Positions 25,275-34,532 of a DNA stretch of 64,000 bases are shown here, in pieces (the first letter of the stretch is position 1; every line of letters starts with the position of its first letter). Made by a program: the position numbers and the translations under genes. This stretch comes from Diphasiastrum complanatum (Eukaryota > Streptophyta > Lycopodiopsida > Lycopodiales > Lycopodiaceae). The notes below the pieces were generated by a model. That model saw only the letters and a list, made by a program, of their open reading frames with translations, made no database searches and was not told where the DNA came from. The DNA is taken from contig CM055107.1 in NCBI GenBank assembly GCA_029204225.1, positions 4,473,079-4,537,078 of the forward strand, given 5' to 3'.

Positions 25275-25620
25275 TTGTAGACTCTCAAAAGCATTATGTT
25301 CTAGATACCAATGTGAGTGACATTGTTGTTGGAGCGGTGCTGATGCAGGAGGGTAGGCATGTACCTTTCAAGAGCAAGTTCACCCTGACACAACGTAACT
25401 ATCCCTCATAAAAAGGAGTTGTATGTTGCTTTCTATACATCAATGGGGTGCATCATTTGTATGGATCAAAATTTGATGCCTTCATTGATGATGATACCTT
25501 GAGATACTTTTACAAGACAGGTGTTGAGAATCGTGTGACAAATGCACCATCTCGTGTAGAGTGTATTAGATGTCATTTATAGTCATTGAAAATGATTTAT
25601 TGTCTGAGACAAGAAAAACT
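25275..25620 (+). pseudogene. Gypsy RNase H fragment
   Basis: The first part is open: KIVDSQKHYVLDTNVSDIVV, then GAVLMQEGRHVPFKSK and TQRNYPS. This corresponds to the ETDASxxxxGAVL and PxxFxSxKLxxxxxxYPxxExE motifs of gypsy RNase H. A stop after NYPS and later frameshifts mark it as a pseudogene. The catalytic Asp of TDAS has become Asn in the reading TNVS. Confidence 0.75.
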
Positions 25621-25865
25621 TAGTAGGAAGATCCTCATTGTAAGAAAGTCGAATACGAGGTTAGTTATGGCCATGCAGAGTCTCAAGAGGAGGGCCTTGA
25701 CATTTTACTAGTAATTTTTTTGAAAGTTTCTTTCTTGCTATAATTCAACAAGAAGATAGCACATGGTGTCCTACCTTTTTATGCCACTACTTGAATGCTT
25801 ATTATTAAGAATTTGTAGTTTGGTACATGGTTAAAAATCCCATAACTAGGAGAATTTTGAAATTA

Positions 25866-25918
25866 TTTTTTTTGTAGCCTTCAAAGGTAGCACACCGACT
25901 TGCACAGCGAAACAACCT

Positions 25919-25966
<48 letters not shown>

Positions 25967-26064
25967 ATCTGGGCTATTTCATACATCAGCTTCCCACCTT
26001 TGAAAAAAAAATTCTATTTCACTTAACATGTCAACGTGCTATCTTTGAAGGCTACAAAATAAAA
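25866..26064. mobile_element. Foldback MITE-like element with a poly-C centre
   Basis: GTAGCCTTCAAAGGTAGCAC (from 25874) is repeated in inverted orientation as GTGCTATCTTTGAAGGCTAC (to 26055), with one mismatch in 20 bp. Weaker complementarity extends both outwards into T/A-rich ends and inwards over about 25 bp. The interior holds 37 C (25920-25956) followed by 11 A. There is no coding capacity. The target duplication is ambiguous because the flanks are A/T runs. Confidence 0.75.
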
Positions 26065-26129
26065 ATTTCTAGTTTTCTTTTAACTCAAAATTTTGGTTCT
26101 CATATGTGTCAAAATACCTTTTCTATTTG

Positions 26130-26979
26130 AATTTTCTAACCTATATTCTGCTTCGTAGAATGACTGGGCCACAACGGTCTGCTTTTTGCTGATCCAGAGA
26201 ACTGTTGTTCTTGATGCGATGGTGCATCCACCTGAGACGCTTTTACAGTCGTTCTTAAGGGATGCCCAGCTAGCATCACTGTAGGAAAGCATCTTGAAAC
26301 CTGCATGACGACAATAACACAAGCCATAATCCCTTGTTAATTGACGATATTGCAAAATGCATTTTGCAATCTTCCAATGTGTCGAACTTGGATTCGTACA
26401 GAATTGGCTCATCTTGAATACTGCATAAGAAATATCAGGGCATGTGTTGTCTACAAGGTACATCAGCGAACCTATCAGCTTCTTGTAAGGTGTGAGCTGC
26501 ATCTGTTCTCTCTCTTCCTCAGTCTTCGGACAGTCATCGCTTGTCAACACCTTCCCTACGATCATTGGACTATTTGCTCCTTTGCAGTTCAGCATCCCAA
26601 AACCTTCTAGGATCTTTTGGGTGTATCTGGACTGGTGAAGGTATAATTTACCTCCCTCGTAGTCCTTTTCAATCTGCAAGCCAAGGTAACACCTAGCTTC
26701 TCCCAGATCCACGATCTCGAAATGTTTCGAGATGTCTCCTTTCACTTCAGCAATCAACTGCTCACTCTTGCAAAGTATCAGAGTGTCGTCCACATACACA
26801 GCCACAATGATGATCTGCCCATCTGTAACTCTGATATATACATTGAAATTAGCCAACACTGGCTTGAATCCTAATGATTTCAGGGCTTGATCTTTCTTCT
26901 TGTACCATTGTCGGGCTGACTGTTTCAGACCGTAGATACTTCTATGCATTCTGCATGCACAGTTAGGAAGTGAATTCAA
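26130..26979 (-). pseudogene. Copia B RT C-terminal part and RNase H
   Basis: MHRSIYGLKQSARQWYKK opens the fragment. The catalytic motif VAVYVDDTLILCKS is intact. LGEARCYLGLQIE, YKKLIGSLMYLVDNTCPDIS and the RNase H opening SYSDASWAS follow. Similarity stops at YEAEYR; the remaining open frame to 26080 is unrelated flank. A frameshift near 26980 separates it from the N-terminal RT. Confidence 0.9.
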
Positions 26980-26985
26980 GACAAA

Positions 26986-27444
26986 TCAGGGGGGTTGATC
27001 CATATAGACCTCTTCGTCTAATTCGCCATGCATAAAGGTTGTCGTCTCGTCCACAATGTGGATCCTGAGGTCATAAGCTGCTGCATATGCAAATAACAGT
27101 TGTAGGGACGAATGCTTAACGACAAGAGAGAAGGTTTCAGAGTAATCAATATCGTATCTATGAGAAAACCCCTTTGCTACCAGTCTTGCCTTGTATTTCG
27201 TCACATTCCCATCTGGTCCGTATTTGATCTTGAACACCCATTTGCATTTGACAGTCTTGTGCTTATGTGGTAATGGCTGCAACGTCCATATCTTATTCTT
27301 CCTCATGGATTCCGTCTCTTCGTTCATGGCCTGGATCCATTTGTCCTTTTCTGGACTTTCAATCGCTTCCTCTAAAGTCTGTGGTTTGCCACTGAATCTG
27401 CAGAACTCTTCTGATGTGGAAGCTGCTCGGTCCGGAGCCATCAT
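26986..27444 (-). pseudogene. Copia B RT N-terminal part
   Basis: This fragment contains DKWIQAMNEETESMRKNKIW and KCKWVFKIKYGPDGNVTKYK, then ARLVAKGFSHRYDIDYSETF and VDETTTFMHGELDEEVYMDQ. This is the ordered N-terminal half of RVT_2. It ends at a stop just before the SIYGLKQ block, which continues in another frame. Confidence 0.9.
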
Positions 27445-27552
27445 GGTTCACAGGTAATGTAGCAGTTGGCTGCATTTCGTCTTCAGATTCGTCACTCGAA
27501 TGAGAAACGACTCAAAAAATTTCGTTTTCGTGTTCGTCCTCTGCTCCCTCTA

Positions 27553-28833
27553 TCATTGGCGGCAGGTCATAGTACTGTCTCTCCAGAACTTCATAGCTGA
27601 CATGATCGTCATTGGCCATTGTCCTGCTCTCATCAAATCTGACATCTCACTATTTTCATAGTGTTCGTGTCTGGCATGTAGACTCTGTAGTATGTATGAC
27701 GAGTTGTTGTCATACCCTACCAGAAATCCTTGCTCGACTTTCTCATCAAGCTTCTTTCGAAGCTTATCAGGAATATGTGCATAAGCTGCACAACCAAAGA
27801 TTCTGACATGAGATAGGTTGGGCTTTCTACCCCACCATAGCTCGTGTGGTGTCGTGTGAGGGACACCAGACTTACCTGTCCTATTCTGGATGTATGCGGC
27901 TGTAGCTACTGCTTCAGCCCACGATACCCTTGGAGCTTTCGAGTAGGCCATCATGCATCTGGCTGCTTCCATCAGGGTCCTGTTCTTTCTTTCTGCAACT
28001 CCATTGTACTGCGACGTGTAGGCTGCAGTCCTTCTGTGAATGATGCCACGATCATTGCAGAAGTCAATGAAACGATTCGAGATGTATTCGACACCTCGAT
28101 CTGTCCTGATTTGCTTCACTTTGCTGCCTATACATCTCTCAGCCCAATTCACATATTCTGTGAATTTATCAAGTGCTTCAGATTTATTCTGAATAAAATA
28201 CACTCTGGAAAATTTACTATAATCATCAATGAAGGTTATATAATACTTTGAACCTCCTACTGAGATTACATTGAATGGTCCGCAGATGTCAGAATGCACT
28301 AACTCCAGAATCTTGGTCGTTCTGTAGGAGTCTTTGATGAATGGAGTGTGTGACATCTTACCCTTCAAACATGCATCACAGGTGGTCGAACTGGTTGCAT
28401 TCGAGATGCTGACCCCTGTTATCGCTCCATGATGGCTTGCTTGGTAAAGTGTCATTGAGTTCATATGGCAGAGTCTTCTGTGCCACAGACTGTCTGGCGA
28501 GTCATCATGAGTCTGATGCACTTGATCTGCAGGTAGGCGTACCTTCAGATGATATAGATTTTCTTTCCTTCTGTCTTGAGCGATCAGTGTACTGGTACTG
28601 ACGTCCATAACGCTGCATGCTTCGTCAGAAAATGTCACACGCACCCCCGCATCTGCTATTCTTGCTATAAAAAGCAAGTCTTGTTGCAGAGTAGGCACGA
28701 ATAGAACGTCTTCGAGTCGTCTGTCTCTACCGTTGGTGTTGAGCCATAGTGAACCAATACCGTTCACTTGATGTTTGGATCCATCTCCAAGAAAAATGAA
28801 TCTTGAAGGATCAGCACTTTTGAAATCTGACAT
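27553..28833 (-). pseudogene. Copia B protease end, pre-integrase zinc finger and integrase
   Basis: The GAG-pre-integrase HHCC finger includes LWHRRLCHMN and CDACLKGK. The integrase core has HSDICGPF, IRTDRGVEY and the Asn-Gly-Val-Ala-Glu block NGVAERKNRTLMEAARCM, so the Asp-Asp-Glu triad is present. It ends with the C-terminal IFGCAAYAHIP region. It is in frame with the upstream protease piece but separated from it by a single TGA at about 28840. Confidence 0.9.
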
Positions 28834-28836
28834 TAT

Positions 28837-29103
28837 TCATCTTGATGTCACAAAGTGCGAGGTGGCTCCTGAATCTAGGATCACCTCATGTGTGTCAGAT
28901 GTTGACGCTGTACACATGTCTTCACAGATATAGGCGGTCGAACAGTTTTCGTTCGATCTTTCTTCGCCCATCTTCGAGCTCTTAGGCTCCTCGACATAGT
29001 ATGAACTGTTGTTGTTCTCATGTCTATTCTGCGCTGATTTGTTTCTTGGGTTGTGGCGGCAATCCACGGTTGCATGACCCTTCTTGTGGCAGTGGATACA
29101 CTC
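28837..29103 (-). pseudogene. Copia B gag zinc knuckle and protease start
   Basis: CIHCHKKGHATVDC (about 29060-29103) is a C-x2-C-x4-H-x4-C retroviral zinc knuckle. Further on, VILDSGATSHF carries the aspartic-protease DSGA motif. A stop follows TSR, interrupting the polyprotein. Confidence 0.88.
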
Positions 29104-29587
29104 AATCTTTGGATTGAGCCAGTATGCCGTCTCTTCTGCATCTCACGCAAGTCTTCTTTTCTGCATCTTGCTGCTTCGACCTCCCTTTGCTCTTCCAATT
29201 GCTTTTGCTTGTTCCCTCTACTTGCTGATCACGATCCTGCCTATGATTCGACTCCCTATTAGGCTTGATTTGACTTCTTGATTTCGTCTGAAATCTCGTG
29301 AGCAATGCATCCCACATCTCCTTAGCCTTCGAGAGTGTTGCCAGGTCAAGTGTGAGACTACCTTCAATGGATGAAGACAACAAGGCTACTGCCTTGTCAT
29401 TTTTCTCCCTCCACTCGAGCAGCTCCTTGCCTGATGTCATAGGCATCTCCTCTGTGCCATCCACCCAGGGGAATAAACCTTCGCCCTTAAGTATCAGTGA
29501 TGTCTTAACTTTCCACACTAGAAAGTTAGATCCTAAAGAATCAAGAACTGTGCAAATCTTGCTCTGCATGCTGCTGATTGAAGCCAT
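29102..29587 (-). pseudogene. Copia B gag
   Basis: 161 residues starting MASISSMQSKI with the UBN2-like features LVWKVKTSLILKGEGL, LLSSSIEGSLTLDLATLSKA and KEMWDALLTRFQTKS. The zinc knuckle lies in another frame immediately downstream, so at least one frameshift separates gag from the protease. Confidence 0.85.
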
Positions 29588-29703
29588 TGCTTCTGAAGTC
29601 TGTTCTCTTGTTGATGGTTGTTTGTCTGAATGCTTGGCCTCTTGGATCTGGTAGCCTTCTAGCTATGTCAAATTATGACAAGATAGGTTGGCTCTGATAC
29701 CAT

Positions 29704-30692
29704 TGATGAGAAATCGCAAACACAAAACACAGTCGCGAAAGCGAAACAATCGCGAATAGTTCGGATGAAGTTCAGATGCGATCGTTGGACACTGCCAGCT
29801 GAATCACTCCTATAGTCCTCTAGAATGTAGTCAGGCACTGCTGATCTATGTTTATGAATTCATATCGCATTCAACAAGATTTCAACCAATGTGTGGAATT
29901 AAATGGATGAGAGAATCAGACACACGAATAACAATAGACACATTTTGCATTCAAGATCATACATTATAAAAATGACATGTGCACAACGGCTACAAGATCA
30001 TCTATTAGTTTTCTCTAATTCTTCAAGCACTGCATGCAGATCAACGCAGTGCGTTGGTGTGAGAGAAGTACAGTTCTCTCACGAGTGGATGTCTCGCTTA
30101 CTAGCGAACTTGTGGATCTTGTGGATCCTGCTTACAGAACTCGTCTCGCACGCAGGTGGACTTCTTCTCTGTATTTTTGTCTTGATTGCTTACTAGCATC
30201 AGACTACTTCATCATAGCATGTATCTGTATATCTACCAAGTATCATTCAGTAAGTATATAGTCGCTTTGTGTAACTTTTAGATTAGAGTAGTTAAGCATC
30301 TACAACTAATCAGGAAATTACAAGAGTGGCAGATTAGCCACGACCTAGAGTGTATCTGCTGACGTCATGCCATCAGATCAGACATCTGTACTTCTGGGTA
30401 CTTGCATGATCTTGCTGGTACTCTTTGGAGTGTGAGGGCAGAAAAGGGTCCGCGACGTTTTTCGTGTCGCGTCGTTTGGCTCGTCGTCGTCGTTTGACTT
30501 TCTCGTGCTGGACCGCAAAAGATTCTCGTTCGTGAATCTTTCGTGTTCGTGTCTTCTCGTCAGGTGTTCGCGAATCTTTTGTGCTTCGTGTCTCTTGACT
30601 TTCATGTTCGCGAACATTTTCGTCAGGCAGAGGGCTGAAAGCTAGCAAGGCTTTGTAAATAGAAACGTTTTGTTTCTTCAGACTTTATTACA
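29704..30692 (-). repeat. Copia B 5' LTR
   Basis: On the minus strand it runs TGTAATAAAG...CTCATCA (989 bp). The PBS TGGTATCAGAGCC is at 29690-29702, one base inside. A minus-strand TATATA near 30255 is a candidate promoter element. About 39-bp repeats with TTCG(C/T)GAA(T/C) cores start at 30529, 30567 and 30607 in the upstream part. The outer end is inferred from TG...CA because there is no second copy. Confidence 0.7.
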
Positions 30693-30830
30693 TGTTTACC
30701 ATTAAGATTAATGCACTTGGTACTGTTGATTCATGTATTCAGATTTTATGGATCACCTAGATCCATTGTGTTTAACAAAGACCCTCATTTAGCTAGTAGT
30801 TTATGGACTGTACTATTTAAAGGTGCAATC
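30693..30830 (+). pseudogene. Gypsy integrase scrap
   Basis: The frame reads HVFRFYGSPRSIVFNKDPHL followed by ASSLWTVLFKG. It corresponds to the integrase core block FRxxGxPxxIVSDRDxxFxSxFWxxLF; the catalytic Asp position reads Asn-Lys-Asp. Similarity ends at about 30820 although the frame stays open to 31112. It probably continues the gypsy element interrupted by Copia B. Confidence 0.65.
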
Positions 30831-31887
30831 CAACGATTGCCTGAAGCTAGTAGATTGATCACTCATTTTTCTCCTAAAATGTTTTGTCCCTTGTCTTACA
30901 AAAGGAATCTTATTTGTAGGCGTCAAATTGCTAAAAACCTTAGCCTCAAAGGTTTTAGAAAGTTGCCTCTCTTCTCTGGAATTTTTGGTGGGAAATTGTT
31001 TCATCCCTTTTTAAAACTTAAATGTAACTTTATTCAAAAGTCTCATGAGCCAATTAGGACATATCCAATTGACCCTCTCTTGTTGATTGATCTAATTTTA
31101 ATTGCGAATTAGGGTTGCACAGCCAATAGTTTTTTATCATAAAAGTCCATGACCTTTGAACCAATCACTTGGCCTATTAACCCAAAGGGGTGGAGCTTTT
31201 ACTATGAATCTTACTTGGATTGACACTTCCCAATTCATTCGATAAACATGTGTCAAATTTTCAAGGCAAAAATCTTGAGTGAAGTAATCTTAATTTGTGG
31301 ACCACACTTCATGGGGGGCCTAATGAATCATCTCACTCCACTATTAAGGGTGGATTCAGACTATGAGCACGTGTTTGCATGGCACAATTTTCTACCTCCC
31401 CCATTTGAGTGGTCTCTCTTCCTTTCTTTTGTGTGTAGTGGTGTACTGTAATTAGTCCATTTGCACCCTTTGCACATGATGGGCCCCATTCAAATGAAGT
31501 TCTTAGTGACGATTTAACATACCGGACAATGGGACATTATCCAAAGAGTGGGCTTGAGTTGCCTTTACAAAGCAATGAGACTTTGCCACCTCATGCGCCA
31601 CATGGTGGTAACTCGAGCATAACTTGAAAAAAATACTCATTTTTTATTATGGACCAGTAGTAACTAGCCATTGAGACCCGTATAGCATGTCACATGCTAG
31701 TTAGTTTTGGATGCATTCTCGAGCAATTGCCCTAAAATGTACCAAGGTTAGGTAGGCTTGGAGTCATTTAATTAGGAACTGCCTGCTCAAGATCATAATA
31801 TATGAATACATGTACCCAAACTTGTAGTTTGTAAAGACCGACTTATATTAATATTTAACGAGAATGAAATATTGTGAGTACCCTATG
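30831..31887. other. Intergenic DNA upstream of the reductase exon
   Basis: No gene or clear transposon was recognised. The open frame extending to 31112 has no recognised similarity beyond the integrase scrap. Confidence 0.5.
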
Positions 31888-32001
31888 AATACCCAATCTA
31901 ATCATCCAAGGGGGTTGGCTCAGTGGGCTACCTTGGCATCCAAAGTCTCATTGGTCTCAGGTTCGGGGCCCTTGGAAACCAAGGTGCAATACCCAATCTA
32001 A
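31888..32001. repeat. Perfect 14-bp target-site duplication around SINE copy 2
   Basis: AATACCCAATCTAA occurs at 31888-31901 and 31988-32001, exactly 100 bp apart. It is unrelated to the 14-mer around copy 1, which shows independent insertion. Confidence 0.92.
31902..31987 (+). mobile_element. 86-bp tRNA-derived SINE-like retroposon, copy 2
   Basis: Box A-like TGGCTCAGTGGG (31916-31927) and box B-like GGTTCGGGGCC (31960-31970). CCAAGGG (31906-31912) is perfectly complementary to CCCTTGG (31969-31975), as in a 7-bp tRNA acceptor stem enclosing 70 nt. A short tail, AAACCAAGGTGC, follows. The box sequences are closer to tRNA consensus than in copy 1. It lies 255 bp upstream of the reductase start codon and could affect that promoter; no evidence for an effect is visible. 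Confidence 0.88.
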
Positions 32002-32242
32002 ACTTGGCTAGTACCAGCCAAATATCCATAAACTTGGCAATTTACATTTTTATAAACACTCTAAATGTTTATAACACTAAAAAATGCCTATTATTCAAAA
32101 CAAAATATTCACATACCTTGGATTTTTCGGGTATTACAAATATGTGGAACCACCCAACACTCCAAATGTAAGTTATGAGAAAAGGTCACTTGCCATAACG
32201 GTGGCCAAATTTATCCTCCACGGGACCGGGATTGTCACTGCC

Positions 32243-33186
32243 ATGGCAACTCTCGACATTCCTTCTTCTTTTCCATCTTTTCTGTCTCCACCATCACCAT
32301 CGCCATCGCCATCGCCATCGCCATCGCCATCGCCATCGCCATCATCCTTCCTCTCTTGCTCTTCCTCCTCGTACATTGTTCCATCCGTCTTCTTCAGGAG
32401 CCTATCATCATCCAATTATTTCCCCCAAGCCATTTTTTCGCCCTTTTTTTGGCCTCCAAATCATCGCAAATGCAAGAGCAAAGGTCTAGGGTTTGTTAGA
32501 TGTGAAGCTAATCCCAACCGCGGAATCTCAGACGTTGCAAAGCAGCTCGGCGCATTGCTCTGGGGGCGCGGTCTGCCTCCCAGCCTGCTGGTAGGAGCCA
32601 TTAGGGAGCTATGGACCTCCGGATGGATGATAATGATGGGCCAATTGGCCCCCAGCGGCGAGGATGGTGCCTTCAGGAGGCGAGAGAGCCAGTTCCGCGA
32701 CCGGCCGGTGGCGCCCGTGCCTGCTTCACAAACCGGTCGTTTTCACCTCTATGCCTCGCTGACATGCCCGTGGGCACATCGAACCATCATTGTGCATGCC
32801 CTCAAGGGTTTGGCGGATGCAGTTCCTCTTTCTGTTGCTGTGGCTGGAACCTCAGGGCTTTGGGAGTTTCATCCCCAATCTAATAGCATCAACCAGGGGA
32901 TTCTTGCACCGACAATTGACAAAGCAAACGGCTGCCAGCGACTTGCCGAAGTCTATCGTCTTCGCAAAGGCGGCTACAATGGCCGTTCGACTGTGCCAAT
33001 GCTGTGGGACTCGCTTGTCAACGAGGTGGTGAACAATGAGAGTGCTGACATTATCGAGATACTGAATTCAGATTTTAATGAGGTTGCAAAATATCCGGAT
33101 CTCGATCTCATGCCAAAGCATTTGAAGCAAGATATTGAAAGATGGAACGAACTCATATACCCCAACATCAACAATGGAGTCTATAG
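32243..33186 (+). CDS. Glutathionyl-hydroquinone reductase, first exon only
   Basis: The product belongs to the Xi-class GST-like family (YqjG/ECM4), which reduces glutathionyl-hydroquinones using glutathione. The start sits in a CCATGG context and gives a Ser/Pro-rich N-terminus that looks like a plastid transit peptide, with a (CCATCG)n run encoding Ser-Pro repeats. MGQLAPSGEDGAF and FHLYASLTCPWAHR follow, with the catalytic cysteine at about residue 175 in the CPWAHR motif. Then come GRSTVPMLWD, NESADIIEILNS and IYPNINNGVYR. The frame hits a stop right after a strong donor, AG|GTAAGG, at 33187. The C-terminal all-helical domain is missing; the remaining exons were not found in this window. 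It is either a gene with a very long intron or a truncated pseudogene. Confidence 0.88.
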
Positions 33187-33820
33187 GTAAGGAGATAGTT
33201 AAGCAAGTCTTACATGTAGTCAAGCTCACCTTAAACCATATCATGGAGTCTATGGGTAAGGAATAAATCAAATAAATATTTTATGTATTCCATGTTGATA
33301 GAAACTTTAATGCGATTTATAGGTTTGTAAAGGCTTGCATTCGTAGCAATTCAATGGAAAAACAGGCTCCTTGTGATGCTGCTACTTTTGGATGCAAAGA
33401 ATACGGTTGCATGTGCAAATGAATCTCATCGAACATTCCACATTTTAACATTTAGTTGTTGCTAGCATTGCTTTCATATCACTTGCAAACCTTGGCACTA
33501 ATTTTTAACAAGGATTGGATACACTTAGGCATGCACTATGGAAATATTTATGCCTTAGCAACACATGGTTGAAGTAGGCAATCAAAGCTTATAAATGTTG
33601 CTAAGTATGAAATTCTTGTCCTTCTACATGGCACTATGAAGCTCAAGCTTATGCTACATTAAGATTGGCAATTTTGAAAGTTCAAGAGAAACAAGTCTTT
33701 TGGTCTAGAGGTGGTTCACACGATTTCAGGGGGATTTGAGCTGTGTGGCGAGCAAAATTAACCATCAGAGTTTTTTGGTAAGTGTAGGCTTAGTTTTTTG
33801 AAAGTGATTACATTGAGCTG
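33187..33820. other. Start of presumed reductase intron
   Basis: The sequence begins GTAAGGAG. A near-copy of the exon end plus donor (ATGGAGTCTATGGGTAAGGAA) lies at 33243-33263, 69 bp downstream of the original at 33174. No exon encoding the C-terminal GST domain was recognised. Confidence 0.55.
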
Positions 33821-34350
33821 TAGGCAACGAAATCGAATGATGTTTGGTTTTACACCACCTTTCTTCATGCCCATGGTAACTCCTATAGCGTCAGTTTCAG
33901 CCGTTACGACAAGCCTAGATAGATTTGAATGGCACACTCCAAATGCATGTGTATTTTTGGCATTTCCACAAACTGACCTGTAGGTATCCGATTGAGGTGA
34001 TGTCTGAGCCTAGGCTGCATTTCTACATGCCTACAGAGACTCTTGCGACCTTCGTTTCACCCGTCATCGTCTGTACTACAAGTTCTGATTGCCAAGCCCT
34101 AATTCCATGTGTTTTTCGGCCGAACACTGTAGCATGTGTAAGCATCCGATTGGGGCGTGGTTTATGATTCCACTGCGTTTCTTCATGCATGTAGAGACTC
34201 CTACACTAACAACTTTCGCCCATTATCGCTCATGTTGGAATCATCCAATCTCGTGCCCCAATCCCATGTGTTTTTTCGTCCTCACTTTGATATGATCTGT
34301 AGGCATCCAATTGTGGTGCGGCTAGGGCCGATTGCTCTGTTTCTCCATGC
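33821..34350 (+). repeat. Degenerate ~160-bp tandem repeat, about 3.3 units
   Basis: Unit starts resembling TAGGCATCCGATTG occur at 33821, 33981, 34139 and 34300, spaced 160, 158 and 161 bp. Each full unit includes a TTTCTTCATGC-like block and an ATGTGTTTTTCGG-like block in the same order. Several open frames cross the array in different phases, so these are not genes. Confidence 0.85.
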
Positions 34351-34532
34351 TTAATAGAATGATTGAGATGTATGTTTTGATAAGTAAAAGGCTATGCAAT
34401 GTTCTCAACTTGATTAATTGGAATTTTAGGGTTATGCTTGTCACAACTGTTGTAAGCAATTCAGTGCAATATGTTTTCTTGTAGTGATCATTTGCATGTT
34501 TATTTCTTTTGGAGGATTGATTTCATATTGAC

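Larger units (their letters stand above)
26130..30692 (-). mobile_element. Copia B: 3'-truncated Ty1/copia element
   Basis: Reading the minus strand, the element has a 5' LTR (30692-29704), a PBS, gag, a zinc knuckle, protease, integrase, RT and most of RNase H. It is cut at about 26130 inside RNase H, just beyond the foldback element. The 3' LTR is missing, so the target duplication cannot be checked. Its right end abuts gypsy integrase-like sequence. One in-frame stop and one frameshift were located. Confidence 0.85.
23423..30830 (+). mobile_element. Decayed gypsy element split by nested insertions
   Basis: A plus-strand order of LTR/PBS (23423-23720), RT end (24147-24414), RNase H (25275-25620) and integrase scrap (about 30700-30830) fits one Ty3/gypsy element. 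It is interrupted by a solo LTR (24420-25274), a foldback element (25866-26064) and Copia B (26130-30692). All frames are broken. That the distal integrase piece belongs to the same element is an inference from order and strand. Confidence 0.6.

Noticed and set aside
33798-34354. Four short overlapping ORFs with similar protein segments
   Set aside because: The similarity comes from a ~160-bp DNA tandem repeat; the frames differ between units, so it is not a protein repeat under selection.
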